Shown: positions 9,890 to 21,510, counted from the stretch's first letter. The stretch: 64,000 nt of DNA from Diploptera punctata (GCA_030220185.1 JASPKZ010010239.1:342001-406000); one strand, 5' to 3'. The notes: generated from the letters alone by a model not told the origin. Numbers and translations are program-made.

Positions 9890-10105
9890 TGTTAATAAAA
9901 TAAAAATAAAACTTAAACTTTTATATGATTTTCATATTTATTAAAATACAAATTCTTCGTCTGAAGAAGGTACAAAGTACTGAAAGAGTTGTTACGAATT
10001 TGTATATTAATAAATATGAGAATCATATAATACTTTAAGTTTTATTTTTATTTAATTAATATAAAAATGGATTTTCATCAAGTGAATACCAAATCAATTG
10101 ATTAT
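9890..10105. repeat. Fold-back repeat related to Penelope-like ends
   Basis: AAATAAAACTTAAACTTTTAT, ATGATTTTCATATTTATTA and its inverted partner (9996-10050) form arms around CGTCTGAAGAAGGTACAAAG. The same core appears at 47005-47125 and a similar outer arm at 34108-34325. The following ATGGATTTTCATCAAGTGAA (10064-10105) recurs at 27827-27873 and 34075-34112 on the minus strand. Confidence 0.55.
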
Positions 10106-10109
10106 CCTA

Positions 10110-11024
10110 TTTAAATTTCATAATTGTTATTTCTAAGGAAAATTTCAGCGTCCAATTGTGTACAAGGATTTAACAACTCAAAATGTGATGGAAATCCATT
10201 TAGTGGACTCTCAGAGAGCGTGAAATACTTTAAAACTAGCGATAAAATGAATCTCTTAATATACTTTGTAAATGAAATGAACATTTCAAGATATATAAAA
10301 AATCTAACTGAATTCTTCATTAATATTGTATATAGACAATTTTCTTAAAATGTTTTGTAACAAAAACAAGTTGCTTTGAATACATAATTTGGGCTAACTA
10401 GGTTTCCCTGCTCTATGCAGGGTCGAAAGTTATGCCTCTCATATTTTTTATTTTTAAATAAACACATTAGACCATCACCTATGTTTTTGATGGTAATTTT
10501 TTTGTTAATGAACCGGACTTTATTACAATAGTGAAAAATGTAAAACATTGTACTTCGTGTAATAAACAATTTCATTTGCCGTCCCCATTTTTTTAAATTG
10601 GTGGCTGATAACGTATGTAAAGAGAACCAAAAAGCAGAGTGCTTGGATTTTGGAAAGACCTTCTATACCCTACATATCACAGGGTTTTTTAGAAAGAACC
10701 AGCAACAGGTACTTATACTCGCCCTCGTCCTCATTCCCCTCAGGGGCTGCTTTAGCGGGGTCATGATGCGACCCCCCTATATCCACAAGATCCCTGACAA
10801 ATCCTAACCCCCAACTCAAGGCAAACGAAGCAGGTAGCCTTCTCAATTTATTGCACTCATACAGTATACTCTTATATGCTGAGTCTGAACAAATGCCGTT
10901 ATAGGGGTATTGTTTTAGTGACGTTCAAATAGTCGGGTGAGAGTGTTCCGTTCCAAAAGTACTATACACGTACAAATAATATATTTCTATCTTCTTCTTT
11001 TTTAATCATGAATTTTGTAGGATT
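10110..11024. other. Mostly unassigned sequence
   Basis: Open frames at 10124-10348, 10345-10575 (minus) and 10598-10807 show no known motif. A GC-richer patch at 10700-10800 (CTCATTCCCCTCAGGGGCTG) stands out from its surroundings and may be repeat-derived, but I could not place it. Confidence 0.35.
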
Positions 11025-11160
11025 TTCATTCTGATTATTTCCAAAATCACTCCTCGGAGGAAGACGTATTGGATGTACAATCACTGTCTATTCATCTTTT
11101 GGCTGGTCTTCCTCTTGTTCTTCTCCCGTCCATTGGTCTAAGATACTACTTACATTATTC
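11025..11160 (-). pseudogene. Reverse transcriptase C-terminal relic
   Basis: Nearly the same text as 47340-47470: TCGGAGGAAGACGTATTGGA and CTTTTGGCTGGTCTTCCTCTTG. In the longer copy the minus strand reads into GHIERMEENRLAKK, the W.GH..RM block of an RTE-like reverse transcriptase. Only the extreme 3' end survives here. Confidence 0.5.
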
Positions 11161-11534
11161 AAAACTATAATACTGGAAATGACATCTTGAAGGTCAACGT
11201 TTCTGGATTAATGTACACGATTTCTTTCCTGCAGTTGTAATAGCTCCCCCACCAGCTTTGTTTTCATTCGTTCCCTCCCCTACAGCAGGTTGTTTAGCTC
11301 GCCATATAACGCTATGATAAAAATGTATTTAGATAATAGAGAAGCTAATGCTTTTTGGACGAATTTACACAGTGTTTCAAAATCATTGGTGGACATTGAA
11401 ATGTTTTAAACTCCACAATAAAGAATCATAAAGGTCTTAGTAAACATGGGTCAGTAAATAATCCGTAAGCGAGATATGTATCCGGGAATTAATTTTACGA
11501 ACTGCCATACTTCAGATATCAGGTGTCATTTATT

Positions 11535-11554
11535 GTTATTATTCTTATTATTAC

Positions 11555-11617
<63 letters not shown>
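11535..11617. repeat. (TTA)n microsatellite
   Basis: About 27 TTA units with two early interruptions. Confidence 0.97.
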
Positions 11618-12590
11618 ATAACATGTAAACTTAAATGACAGAAGGATAATTAGTGTGATCGTGAGTAACCCAAGTACATAGTTCCTGAATGGAATACTCC
11701 TTTGCAGAGTAGGCTAATGTTCAATGAGTTTGTTGAAGGCAAATAAATAAAGAAAACAAAGGCCAAAGCCAAACACAACAAATACACAGCCTATATAGTC
11801 AACTGATATAATCCAGATATCATAGATGCGATGTTATTATGATTTTAAGTTTTCGAATTACATTTGAACCAAAACAAACTTTAAATATGTCATGTACACT
11901 AATAATTGTAAAACGTGGACTTTTTAAATTTAATATTGGTAGTGACATTTAAAGAGACTCTTTAAAGAATCTAAAGCAAACAGTCTCTATCATTCCTGCG
12001 TTATTAAGTCAAGGTAGGAAAGAAAATACGGATAAATGTTGTAACACTGCAATGGATTGTACACGAAAATAACATTATACGAGTACATATTATTTTAAAC
12101 AGTTAATTTCTCTACATACTGTTACTTATAAACATCTTAAGTAGATGCACGCATCGTATGTAATAACACTCGATACTGCTCACAGTACCCTGTATCTTTA
12201 CATTTAAACATAATGTTTTTCAGGGACTTGATTATAAATGAAATAATAAAAGTGACAAATGTTTTTATTTTCAAAATCCTTCATTTATTCGCCAATAAAC
12301 GGAAATAATCTAAAATCTCATACAATTAACAGAGCTTTCAAATTAGAGTAATTATGCTCTTACGTTAATTGTCTACCGGTGAGAGTACACACGCCACTGA
12401 TAGCAGTTTAATGACAGCAAGACTTGTTCATTTGCATCAAGACGTCACGTCGAAGTTTAATCAACCCGTAACACAGTTTATGGTATTGCGTGGGGTTTTA
12501 ATCTCCTAATCAACAAGTTTCCTATCTCAAAATATCTCTTTTAGAATGCTCTACAATTCTAGGAATTTATTCAGATGAATTATGATACAT
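11618..12590. other. AT-rich stretch, nothing recognised
   Basis: No repeat family or coding motif seen on either strand. Confidence 0.4.
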
Positions 12591-13190
12591 TGTCTTCTTC
12601 TTCTTCTTCTTTTCCAGGATTAGGTCAATACGATCTGTTCCGGTCTCAAGTACATCGTTTCCTTGGCCGTCCCAAAGATATTTTTCCATATGGATTGTAG
12701 GTGTTGATCTTTTTGGTAATCTTGTATTGTCCATTCTGTGTAAATGTTCTTTCCATTGGTATTTGTGCTCTTCTAGTTTGTTGAGTATTGAAAATATCCC
12801 CAATTCATTTCTTATTGATTCATTGTGTAATCTATCCATGCGTGTACATCCTTTTACGGATCTTAAAAATTTCATTCCAGTGGCTTGAATGTGTGAGATA
12901 TCTTTTTTTGTAAGTACCCAGGATTCAGATCCATCTAAAAGAACAGGAACAGCCATAATTTTATAAAACCTGAGCTGAGATTCTCTTCGAGTCTTTCTTA
13001 GGGTTCTTCTTATGGTGCCACACATCATTTGATATCGGGATAATTTATTATGTATATCCCAATCATAGCTATATGTTATATCTGAACCAAGATAGTTAAA
13101 GTGTGCTACCTGTTCTATTATTTCAGTATTGATCACTACTTTTGCTCTGACTAGCACTTTGCTCAGAAAAGCCATAATTTTAATTTTTGA
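12567..13190 (-). pseudogene. LINE reverse transcriptase C-terminal third, (GAA)n tail
   Basis: A 202-codon minus-strand frame: VINTEIIEQVAHFNYLGSDI, CGTIRRTLRKTRRESQLRFYK, PVLLDGSESWVLTKKDI, MKFLRSVKGCTRMDRLHNE, YQWKEHLHRMDNTRLPK. These are the post-palm blocks of RTE-like reverse transcriptases in the right order and without stops, which makes this one of the best preserved in the group. The final GRP..RW block is lost by frameshift (the frame reads LWDGQGNDVLETGTDRIDLI), and the chain ends in lysines because it reads through the (GAA)n tail at 12597-12612. Palm and endonuclease are missing, so it is a 5'-truncated insertion. The first ATG is arbitrary. Confidence 0.8.
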
Positions 13191-13349
13191 AGTTGAGTCT
13201 TTGAGATTATAATAGAGTCCTCATTGATTCAACATGTAAATAGCTCTTTGTAAATCATCCTCTGAGAGACATTCTCTCTCTTCAAAATATGTTATATAAT
13301 TGTTAATGTATACTATACTCCATAGCGCGACAGGCCTATCTTCCGGCTG

Positions 13350-13922
13350 CTGGCTTCACATCTACATATATTAGTGACAGAGATAGACGATCATCCTGTC
13401 AGTGTAGTGGTGACATGTTTTCAGCATATGGGGTCCCCGGCCGTTATATCTGATTTTCTCAATCTGGTGCCGCTACTTATTGTAGCTATTTCAATTATAA
13501 AAAATTGTACCTTATTACATGAAAACACACTTAACAACCAAAGTCCTCTGTATAAAATATATAAAATAATCTCAGTATCAAGAAAGTTCGTGAAGATGAA
13601 GCATGTCTTCGAAAAGCTTTGAATTTTAATAATATAACGAAGATTATAACAGAAAATATTATAGTTGAGAACGACTGTGTTATATTAAGTACAAAAAATT
13701 ATAATTGAAATAATTTTAACCTCAACGGTGTTGAGACATGATTATTAAAAGTATGGATTATTGTAGGTATCTAAATTCCTCACGACGCTGGGTGGACACC
13801 GGTCCCATACTCACCGAAACTCCATGATAAAATGTATTCAGTCATGGAGACCCGAAATCAGCGCAAATCTCCAGCTCTGTGTCAAGACCTCTTGCCTTAA
13901 CCACTCGGCTACGGCGCAGGGC
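13350..13922 (-). mobile_element. SINE family D, interrupted
   Basis: Minus strand: head GCCGTAGCCGAGTGGTTAAGG ending at 13922, body to about 13770, then tail 13350-13496 (GAGAAAATCAGATATAACGG; GGCTTCACATC in plus sense). Between them lies foreign sequence 13497-13769. The uninterrupted order is seen at 23539 and 49925. Confidence 0.8.
13497..13769 (+). repeat. Penelope-like repeat inserted in SINE D
   Basis: GAAGATGAAGCATG, ATAACAGAAAATATTATAGTTG, AACGACTGTGTTATATTAAG and CAACGGTGTT parallel the reverse complement of 3950-4100. It is bounded by an imperfect duplication of SINE text: TATTGTAGCTATTTCAATT at the left and TATTGTAGGTATCTAAATT at the right. Confidence 0.6.
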
Positions 13923-14696
13923 ATTTTAAATTTGGTTGAATTAATTTTTATGCTTGACCATAACTTCGTGCGATTTTATTATACATGGCATGAGAGATTG
14001 ACTTGATCTCACTCTATAAACAATTCAATATCGTTATTGTTAATTTTATAATTATGTTACATAACTGTGTTTCTTCTTCATATTTTTACTTTACATCTAA
14101 TATTAATATTAGGTGATAATATTGTACGTCGTAAAAATTTAATAAAAATCATTTTACTTGCCCACTGGCACATGAAGATTCAAGGTAAACACTTAGTCGC
14201 CATCAAACTGATTTACCTTTTTGTAAAAATATAAATAATTTTGTTAAGTAATAACACACGTGACAAAAACAAAGTTATAATGCTCTAAATCAGTTCTGAA
14301 CTCCCATAAAAATTCCCAATTTGGAGTTTAAGAATAACTTTTCCTTTCAAAATTAATATTTTGCACTCAACAAATAAACTTTTATTTGTCATAATTTCAA
14401 TTTAAAAATAATTAATAATAAATTTCGCATTTGTCATTTAAATTAATTGGTAAACTCCGGACTTCCAAATATAAATCAATATCGGAACCAACATGAACTC
14501 TAGAGCCGTTTTCTATTCTTATTTGACATAATAGTTTCTTTTTAATTGGAATGTTAATCAAATATCCATATAAAGTTAAGAGGAAAATAAAGACAAATTC
14601 TAATTTAATTTCCAATAATACTTAGTTTTAATTAGAGAAAAATACTCACATCCCCAGAAAATTATAATGCATCCAAGATGTATTACCGGTATTCTA
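13923..14696. other. AT-rich stretch, nothing recognised
   Basis: No repeat family or coding motif seen. Confidence 0.4.
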
Positions 14697-14788
14697 ACTC
14701 ACGCACGCACAAAACACGCATAACACACACGCACAACACACAAATATAAAACACACACACACACTCGCGTGCGCACACACACACACAA

Positions 14789-14866
<78 letters not shown>
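14697..14866. repeat. (CA)n(TA)n compound microsatellite
   Basis: Interrupted CA-rich region followed by pure (CA)n and about 55 nt of (TA)n. Both strands give long but meaningless open frames here. Confidence 0.97.
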
Positions 14867-14869
<3 letters not shown>

Positions 14870-15574
14870 AAAACTCATAATACATCCGAATTGTGCTACA
14901 GATATTCTAATTTATATAAATAGACCTATAAGCCCTATACCATTTAAAGAAACGCTCGTCATGGTCCTTTTCTGGAAACTGAAAAAAACATTTTTAATAT
15001 CTTTTACAATATTTTTCACAAAAAAAAACAGTTTCACTCTGATAGAGTAACATCCTACCAGTAAGTTGGTAAATTCTATAGAACATGAAATTGAACTGCA
15101 GAAATACTATCTTGTCTGCTCTTCGAAGAAGAATACGAATTTCGTAAAGTAGTTGATAAAGCTTTTTATGTTAATGTTTGCACTTATTAATAATTTATAC
15201 ACCATCTTGTAGTAAGGCAAGGGGGATCGTATGAACGCCGAATGGTATAACTTAAAAGGAGGGGAAAAAACGGCAATATATCCGGAATAAATCTGTACTG
15301 TACTAAGTTATATTGCTTCATGGAATTAAAAAACATGAGGTAAATTGAATTACAAGAGCTAAATTATTATATTCTGAGAACAGTATTAAGTACCGATATA
15401 TAACTTTATATTCGAGATTCTTTAAATTTCCATTTAAGGAATACAGCTATCTCAAATATTATACCTCTAAAAAATTTTAATTACTTCAGTATCGGGTATG
15501 GAGTCGGATATGCTTATCGCTGATTCCATCCATTTCAATGATACATTTTAACCTCTCACTTTATAGATACTTTG
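14867..15574. other. AT-rich stretch, nothing recognised
   Basis: No repeat family or coding motif seen. Confidence 0.4.
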
Positions 15575-15890
15575 ACATGCCACCCGGCCTTACAGTGATA
15601 CGATATGTCAGATGGATCACATACATACTTTTTTGACCACACAAGGACATGGAGGACCTCCCCGAATGAGGAATCAGCTCAATGTCAGGACCTCCTCCGA
15701 CACAAAACAACATGAAGACGAAATACACCATTCATACTAAACATGGCGGATATGATAATGGTGATTATGATATCCAGGTGATGTTCAGAGATCGTTTGGA
15801 CCTTAAAGTGTCCTGACATTTGTCTTACGTGAGGAAAAACCCGAAAAATCTTCCACCTAGGAAACTAATCCCTACCCCGCTGGGTATGGG
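15575..15890 (-). mobile_element. SINE family A, tail type 2
   Basis: Minus strand: decayed head (CCCCATACCCAGCGGGGTAG), the body with CGTAAGACAAATGTCAGG, then tail 2 with CCATGTCCTTGTGTGGTCAAA and the GATCCATCTGACATATC end. Same order as 1700 and 62200. Confidence 0.75.
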
Positions 15891-15957
15891 GCAGTTATCG
15901 CTTATTACTATTATTTAAATAACAGGTTTAATAGCATTTGGACAGAAATTACATTTT

Positions 15958-15959
<2 letters not shown>

Positions 15960-16027
<68 letters not shown>
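15960..16027. repeat. (ATT)n microsatellite
   Basis: Two ATT runs joined by a one-unit slip. Confidence 0.97.
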
Positions 16028-16045
16028 GCTACGCCGTGTCATAAT

Positions 16046-17075
16046 GTCCTGCGCGGTAGCTGAGAGGTTTAAAGCATAATGCCTACAGGACTTGCGCTGG
16101 TTCGAATTTCCTTAGGGGAAGATGTTTTCTCTTAGAAATTCAGCCACTATGATAGTTTTAATAGCAAAATCAGAAGACAAATTAAAAAGAATGCTATATA
16201 AACTAAAAAAATATAATATGGAAATATCATCAGAAAAAAGACAATGGCTTTCAAGGGCGCTCAACCAGTTCCGAAAAATATATTAGAAAATAAACCAATA
16301 GAACAAGTGACAAAATATAATTTCGTAGGTTGCGAAATATCATACACAACAGAAACAGATATAAATAACAAACTAAATAAGTTTAATTATAAAACAGGAA
16401 CACTAAAGAAAACATCGAAAAATAAAGCCAGAAAAGACTCTATAAAGAAATTATACAAGACAGTGGCAGTTGCTATTATTACTTACGGATCGGAAACAAG
16501 GACAGTGACAACACAACAATCCAGAATCAAAGCTGCTCAAATGAAATTCCTCAGACTAATAGCAGAATATCAATGAATAGACAAAAAACACAACACAGAA
16601 ATAAGACAGCAACTAAAAGTAGAGGAATTAAACACAACAATACTGGAATACAGAACAAACTGGAAAGAACACTTAGCAAGGGTGACCGAGAACAGAATAC
16701 CAAAAGCAGCATACAACTATTCACCAAGAGGAAGAAGAAGTTTGGGAAGACCAAAGAAAATATGGAAAGAGCAGCAATTTGAAGCCAGAACAGGCTATTC
16801 AATAGCCTAATCTGTGACGTAGAAGAAGAAGAAGAAGAAGAAGAAGAAGAAGAAGAAGATGAGACCGGTGTCCATTCAAAGTGCTAAGGATTATGTGTGT
16901 ACAGGCATGTAATATGCAGCGTCTCCAGATTCAGAAAACCAGTTAAAACTTTCGCGGGGCCCGAAATGTTGACTACATGTCACCTCTATACTGGCGGGAT
17001 GATTGTTACTTCTGTAATTAACACATGTGGATGTGAAGCCAGCATCCATCTGTTAATCCAAGGGCCTTCTGAACC
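16046..17075 (+). mobile_element. SINE family D split by a LINE insertion
   Basis: Head CGCGGTAGCTGAGAGGTTTA with GGTTCGAATTTCC (16046-16152) breaks at CAGCCACTATGAT, and the SINE resumes at 16856 with GATGAGACCGGTGTCC, exactly where the consensus (CAGTATGAGACCGG) would continue. The rest runs to about 17075 (ATGTGGATGTGAAGCCAGC). Confidence 0.8.
16149..16857 (+). pseudogene. LINE reverse transcriptase C-terminal part inserted in SINE D
   Basis: Three frames in series: MIVLIAKSEDKLKRMLYKLK (just after the catalytic box), then from 16244 PIEQVTKYNFVGCEISY, LYKTVAVAIITYGSETRTV, AAQMKFLRLI, and from 16580 EYRTNWKEHLARVTENRIPK, RGRRSLGRPKKIW to a stop at 16810. These are the standard post-palm blocks of an RTE-like reverse transcriptase. 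Two frameshifts (about 16240 and 16571) kill it. It ends in (GAA)n at 16818-16857, the family's 3' tail. The 5' break lies next to the palm, so the catalytic aspartates are gone. Confidence 0.8.
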
Positions 17076-17154
17076 TGTACGCCATGCAGAAAAAAGGGCT
17101 TTCATAAAAATGTGGTAACTGATAAGAAATGTGAAGAGTTTTACCTTGGTAACT

Positions 17155-17770
17155 AACCAACCAACTAGCACTAACGAAACCGTAGTTTCATGGCCGCGAG
17201 GACATGATCTCCCCATACATCCATATTCTGAGCTGAGTGTTTCCAGTCATCTTCTATATAATTTAACTCCCTCAAATCATGGTTAATGTTGTTCTCCCAT
17301 TTCATTCTTGGGCTACCTACTGGGCGTTTTCCATCTGGTGTTCGTAAATGTTATTTCCATGTCTCTCTTTCATTCCCTATTTGTGTTACATCCTGCCCAC
17401 TGTAGTCTATGACACTTAACTCGTCTTGTTAAACATCTGACACATCTGGCTTCCCATAAATATCATTAGCTCACTGTTATGTAAGTCTTCTTCATTCATC
17501 TGTCTGTTCTTCTCTTCTTGCTTCAAAAAGTTTCCTAAGAACTTTGTTTTTAAATACTCTTAACCACTTGTCCTACCTTAAACTAGGAACCCATGTTTCG
17601 CATCTATATAACTGGGAGAATAGCAGTTCATTTTTTCAGTTCTACGTTGTTTGAGAGAAGTTGGGACAATAAGAGTCCCTGCAATGCATAATAGCATTCA
17701 ATTCCAGAATTTAACCTATATTTAATTTCTTTATGTGTTTGATCCTGTTTGTAATTGATAATTTTATGAA
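17155..17770 (-). pseudogene. LINE relic of the (AAGT)n-tailed family
   Basis: Text follows 35540-36130 with heavy decay: minus strand CATGAAACTACGGTTTCG, GAGGGAGTTAAATTATATAG, CGCCCAGTAGGTAGCCC, AGACGAGTTAAGTGTCATAG, GCGAAACATGGGTTCC and ATTCTGGAATTGAATG. It therefore covers the YG.ETW block through the terminal MNLRV-type end, with many stops and indels. The tail has degraded to CTAACGAAAC-like sequence. Confidence 0.65.
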
Positions 17771-18009
17771 AATACACTTGAATGAAATAAGTGAAAATAT
17801 GTATTATTGATTCTTTTGCATAGTGGAACCAGATACAAAAGAAATATACGAAATTATGAAGGAGATATGAATCTATGAGTCAAAATTCACTGAAAAATGT
17901 GACTTTTTACATTTGAATTACATACAAAAATGTTATACTTTCGTTTCAAATTTAACTGATTGATGTCTAAAGCATTTCTGCGTATAAATTGCAGTTTAAA
18001 ACATGAAAA

Positions 18010-18123
18010 GTGCTAAGGAGTATGTGTGTACAGGCGTGTAATATGCAGCGTCTCCAGATTCAGAAAACCAGTTAAAACTTTCGCGGGGCCCGAAATGTTG
18101 ACTACATGTCACCTCTATACTGG
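18010..18123 (+). repeat. SINE D fragment nearly identical to 16882-16994
   Basis: About 113 bp (AGTGCTAAGGAGTATGTGTG to CACCTCTATACTGG) differs from 16882-16994 at only about two positions, far closer than any other SINE pair here, while both flanks differ. Confidence 0.8.
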
Positions 18124-19835
18124 TAAATAGTATGTTTATCTAAATGTTTAAAAACTACACCAATAATAGTAACTCATGTCTGTCCTTGTGAATTAGTGTT
18201 TGCCATGCCCTCCACTAATTACGAGGTAACTGCAAGACCTGTGCACATGGGTATATATGATCATAACATACCATCGAAGTAAACAAAAAGGTCAAGCTTA
18301 AGTTCAGGTTACCTGAGAGAACCACAACCTCAATGCACATCATTCAACAAGCACAGACAATCCAGACTTTTAAAAGATTACCGTTTATGTGATCACGTAC
18401 GAGGTTATTCCATGGTTGGTGAGCAACGCCGTGCTGCAAAATGAAGTCAGATACTACTTTTTCTGATTGAGACAAAAATCATTGAAATACAAAGTGCCCT
18501 CATTGGTAATCCCTGAAACCGTAGATTTCACGCAGAAGAAAGGAACAAAAAAATGAGATTGGGTCAGGCCCAGAACAGATTTACTAAACATGTTCATTGT
18601 TTCCAAACGCTTAAATGTGTGAAATAAATTCATTACAACAGTCAGAGAAATACTTATTTTTTTGTATAAATGATTCAGAATGACCGTGTTCAATGTTATT
18701 TTATAATACCAGTTGTATCATATTCTGCAAATTGAAATATATAAGTTAATGCTATATTATTGTTCTTCAAGTATCGCTCCATGTCCTACAGAAAATATCA
18801 AATCCACCACCCACATTATTATGCCATCTATGGATCAAGTAAAAAAAAAATATTTTTCTGCAGAAAAAACCAAACAACAAAAATGTTTAAAATCTCAGAA
18901 ATAAAAACATTTTTCTCATAAAATATTAACTCTTTGATATTCTATCAGTAGAAGTAATTTGTATTTTTTATTCTTATTTGTGTATTTTTTATTTATATTT
19001 ATTTTGAATTGCATTTTTATCAGTTTAGTTGTATCGTCGGTTAAAATTTTTACTTTGGTACCGTGCAATTTATTTCTCAATTTCGTCAGTTCCCATTATT
19101 ACTTTGGTATCGTACAATTTGTTTTTCTAAATATCGTTTCCTGTATTTCCTTTTTAAAAACAGTGGTTGCGTCTATGGCTGGGCCCATTACATACACGTA
19201 ATTTCATCTCTTTGTTTCCGTCTGCCAAAATTTTCATACTTCATTCTACAACTAATTCTATGTTGTACTAATAAAAGTAAAAATAAACAAAATGAGCATA
19301 ATAATGACATACTTTCCATTAACATTCGTACTGTAGCTCAAACATACTGGATATTAAATATGTTTCCATAGTTACATCTTGTAATAAAACAATAAGTAGG
19401 CTATGAGATCCGACATGGCATCCCTGCCATGTAAACTTAGGAAGATCAACTTAAAAAAGATTGTTAACAGATCGTGTCTTTAGAGTCGTGACGTAACATT
19501 TCGCGCAACACGAAGTTGCCACCATTCGTACGGTTTCAGCTTAAGGAGGAATGGAGGGGAAATAGGAAACAGGAATGGGCATAGAACAATAAACGTATCG
19601 CAGAGTAAAGCATATATTTAGTATAAAGTAACAGATTCTACACACGGTTAATAGTTATCTTGTGGCATGGTTCCTTTTTGCAAAATGCCGTCCAATTGTT
19701 TTTTTGTGATATATATATATTTAATTAATTTTTTGAAACGTAAATAAATATCTTCACAGAATAAACTTATATTGATGTATCAAGTGATAAACACATTTGT
19801 CAGGTTAGATATTTTGGGAGAGAACAAAATGCACA
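18124..19835. other. AT-rich stretch, nothing firmly recognised
   Basis: Open frames at 18454-18693 (minus) and 18959-19371 (plus) are low-complexity or hydrophobic AT-driven translations without motif. No repeat family identified. Confidence 0.4.
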
Positions 19836-20005
19836 TTGTTCCAAATTTTAATACTAATACGATTCTTTATTAGTCACGGAAAATTAGGCCCATCCCTCCA
19901 GAGATTCAATATAAGAGAGAATGCAAGTTGTGATTATGGTATTAGCAGCCAAAGTATGGAACATATTACCTTTGATTGCCCTTTACTCTGGAATGAAATG
20001 TACGA
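19836..20005 (+). pseudogene. Non-LTR polyprotein C-terminal zinc-knuckle relic
   Basis: The frame reads ISHGKLGPSLQRFNIRENAS, then CDYGISSQSMEHITFDCPLL. Jockey- and R1-like elements end with HGKF..YL.RF....SC.CG..QT.EH..F.CP; here the second Cys of the C.C pair is Tyr, while His and the last Cys are kept. It is cut at the 3' side by the SINE D copy that starts about 20008. Confidence 0.6.
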
Positions 20006-20007
20006 AA

Positions 20008-20260
20008 TCACTATCATCCAGTCAGTGTAGGGGTGACATGTGGTCAGCATGTCGGATCTCCCAGCCGTCATAGCTGGTTTTCTCAACCTCGAGCCGCTAC
20101 TTCTTACAGCTCCCAATTGCCTCACGATGTTGGTGGACACCGGTCTCATACTGGCCGATATTCCATGAGAAAATGTCTTCCCCCTTGGAGGAACCAGCGC
20201 AAGTCCCATAGCTCTGCCCCAAGGTAACCTGCTTTAACCAGTAGGCTATGGCGCGGGATG
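20008..20260 (-). mobile_element. SINE family D
   Basis: Minus strand: CGCGCCATAGCCTACTGGTTA head, GACTTGCGCTGGTTCCTCC, ATGGAATATCGGCCAGTATG, ACCGGTGTCCACCAACATCG and the tail ACTGACTGGATGAT. The 3' tail is cut short at about 20008. Confidence 0.8.
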
Positions 20261-20480
20261 ATTAAGGACATATTTACTATAAATATGCATTTGTATTTTA
20301 TTATATCTTAAAATATTATAATATATATAAAAATATTATAATATATATATAAAATTATATAAATAAAGTTTATAAATAATTTCTGTTAAATTGCCTTATT
20401 TGTGCAAATTTCTCAGGATAAATCTCTTGTAAAATATTTAGTAAGATAATCTTCCAAAATAATGTTTTCATCTATAGTTT
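20261..20480. repeat. AT-rich spacer with short tandem duplication
   Basis: TAAAATATTATAATATATAT is repeated around 20308-20355. Confidence 0.5.
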
Positions 20481-20951
20481 ATGCGAAAAAATATAAGCCT
20501 ATATGATTTGGGCTGTGATGTTGGCTACAATGTGGAAAGAGATATAGACTCCAAAATAAATAAATTTCAGACGGTGTGTGGAACAATACAGAGAACATTC
20601 AAAAATACAATTAGAAAACAAACCAAGATAAAAATATATAATGTTATGGCGGTTCCCACAATATTGTATGGATGTGAAACTTGGGCTCCACTGAAAAAAC
20701 AGAAGGATAGAATACAGACGGCGGAGATGAGGTTCCTAAGACAAGTTAAAGGACGTACAAGATTTGATAGAATAAGAAATGAGGATATAAGAGAAGAATT
20801 GAAAGTACAGGTCACGAATTACAGACAGAAATGGATTGATCATATGGATGGAATGAGTAAGGAGAGATATCCATTATTAGCAAGAAATTATCAAGCAAGA
20901 GGAAGACGTGATGTTGCAAGACCTAGAAGACGTTGGGCTGATGCATTATGA
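20481..20951 (+). pseudogene. LINE reverse transcriptase C-terminal third, uninterrupted frame
   Basis: A 156-codon frame without stops: YDLGCDVGYNVERDIDSKIN, VCGTIQRTFKNTIRKQTK, MAVPTILYGCETWAPLKK, MRFLRQVKGRTRFDRIRNED, YRQKWIDHMDGMSKERYP, RGRRDVARPRRRWADAL. All post-palm blocks of the RTE-like group are in order through the natural stop. Downstream, GAATGGGCAATTGCCTAATCC leads into a (GAT)n tail (20983-21015). The palm and endonuclease are missing. The intact frame suggests a fairly recent insertion, but 156 residues cannot be an active transcriptase. The start codon is not meaningful. Confidence 0.82.
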
Positions 20952-20982
20952 AGTCGGAATGGGCAATTGCCTAATCCCTGGA

Positions 20983-20983
20983 G

Positions 20984-21015
<32 letters not shown>
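20983..21015 (+). repeat. (GAT)n LINE 3' tail
   Basis: Eleven GAT-type triplets directly after the LINE 3' UTR at 20952-20982; the same tail type ends the copies at 29919 and 44396. Confidence 0.85.
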
Positions 21016-21267
21016 TTTCTACTGCAAATGTCACAGCTTCTGGGGAGAGATAATTTAAACCATATATGGGCATTCTATCTCTGAAACTGCCACTTTCTGA
21101 CTATAGTATCGTATTTCAAGTTGCAAAGCAACATATCACAGCCATATCTACGTTTACTTAAGTGACGGATGATCTCTGTATGCATGGTTACAACATTTGC
21201 ATTAAATCTCATATTTCCTATATAACCGTATAGTGATGGGGGTGAAAACTTTCTATAGAAAAATGTG

Positions 21268-21440
21268 AGAGAAGCCTTCAGTAGGTAGAGCAAGAATGAG
21301 GCGGGAAAATAACATTAACAATATTTAATAAGATGAATTTAACGAGGAATGATTGGATAACATAGCTCAGGACAGGAGAATTTATGTCCGCACGGCCAAT
21401 GAATCTTCCCGTTATATAGTGCCAGTTAGTTAGTTAATGT
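21268..21440 (+). pseudogene. LINE 3' end relic, (AAGT)n-tailed family
   Basis: GTAGAGCAAGAATGAGGCGGG, GAGGAATGATTGGATAACAT and CTTATGTCCGC-type text parallel 25570-25720. The tail has become CAGTTAGTTAGTTAA. Only the last 50 or so codons were retained. Confidence 0.7.
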
Positions 21441-21510
21441 TCTTCTTGAAATATTTAAGATATTTTTTTGGTCAAATTTTAATAATAAAAATTCTCCGAA
21501 AAATGAGAAA

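Noticed and set aside
14694..15050. Long open frames of Tyr/Ile and His/Thr repeats
   Set aside because: They are translations of (CA)n(TA)n; similar artefacts occur at 39584-40037, 42836-43105, 45609-45845, 50700 and 57080.
19063..19371. 102-codon plus frame
   Set aside because: Overlaps another frame of similar length, AT-driven composition, no motif.
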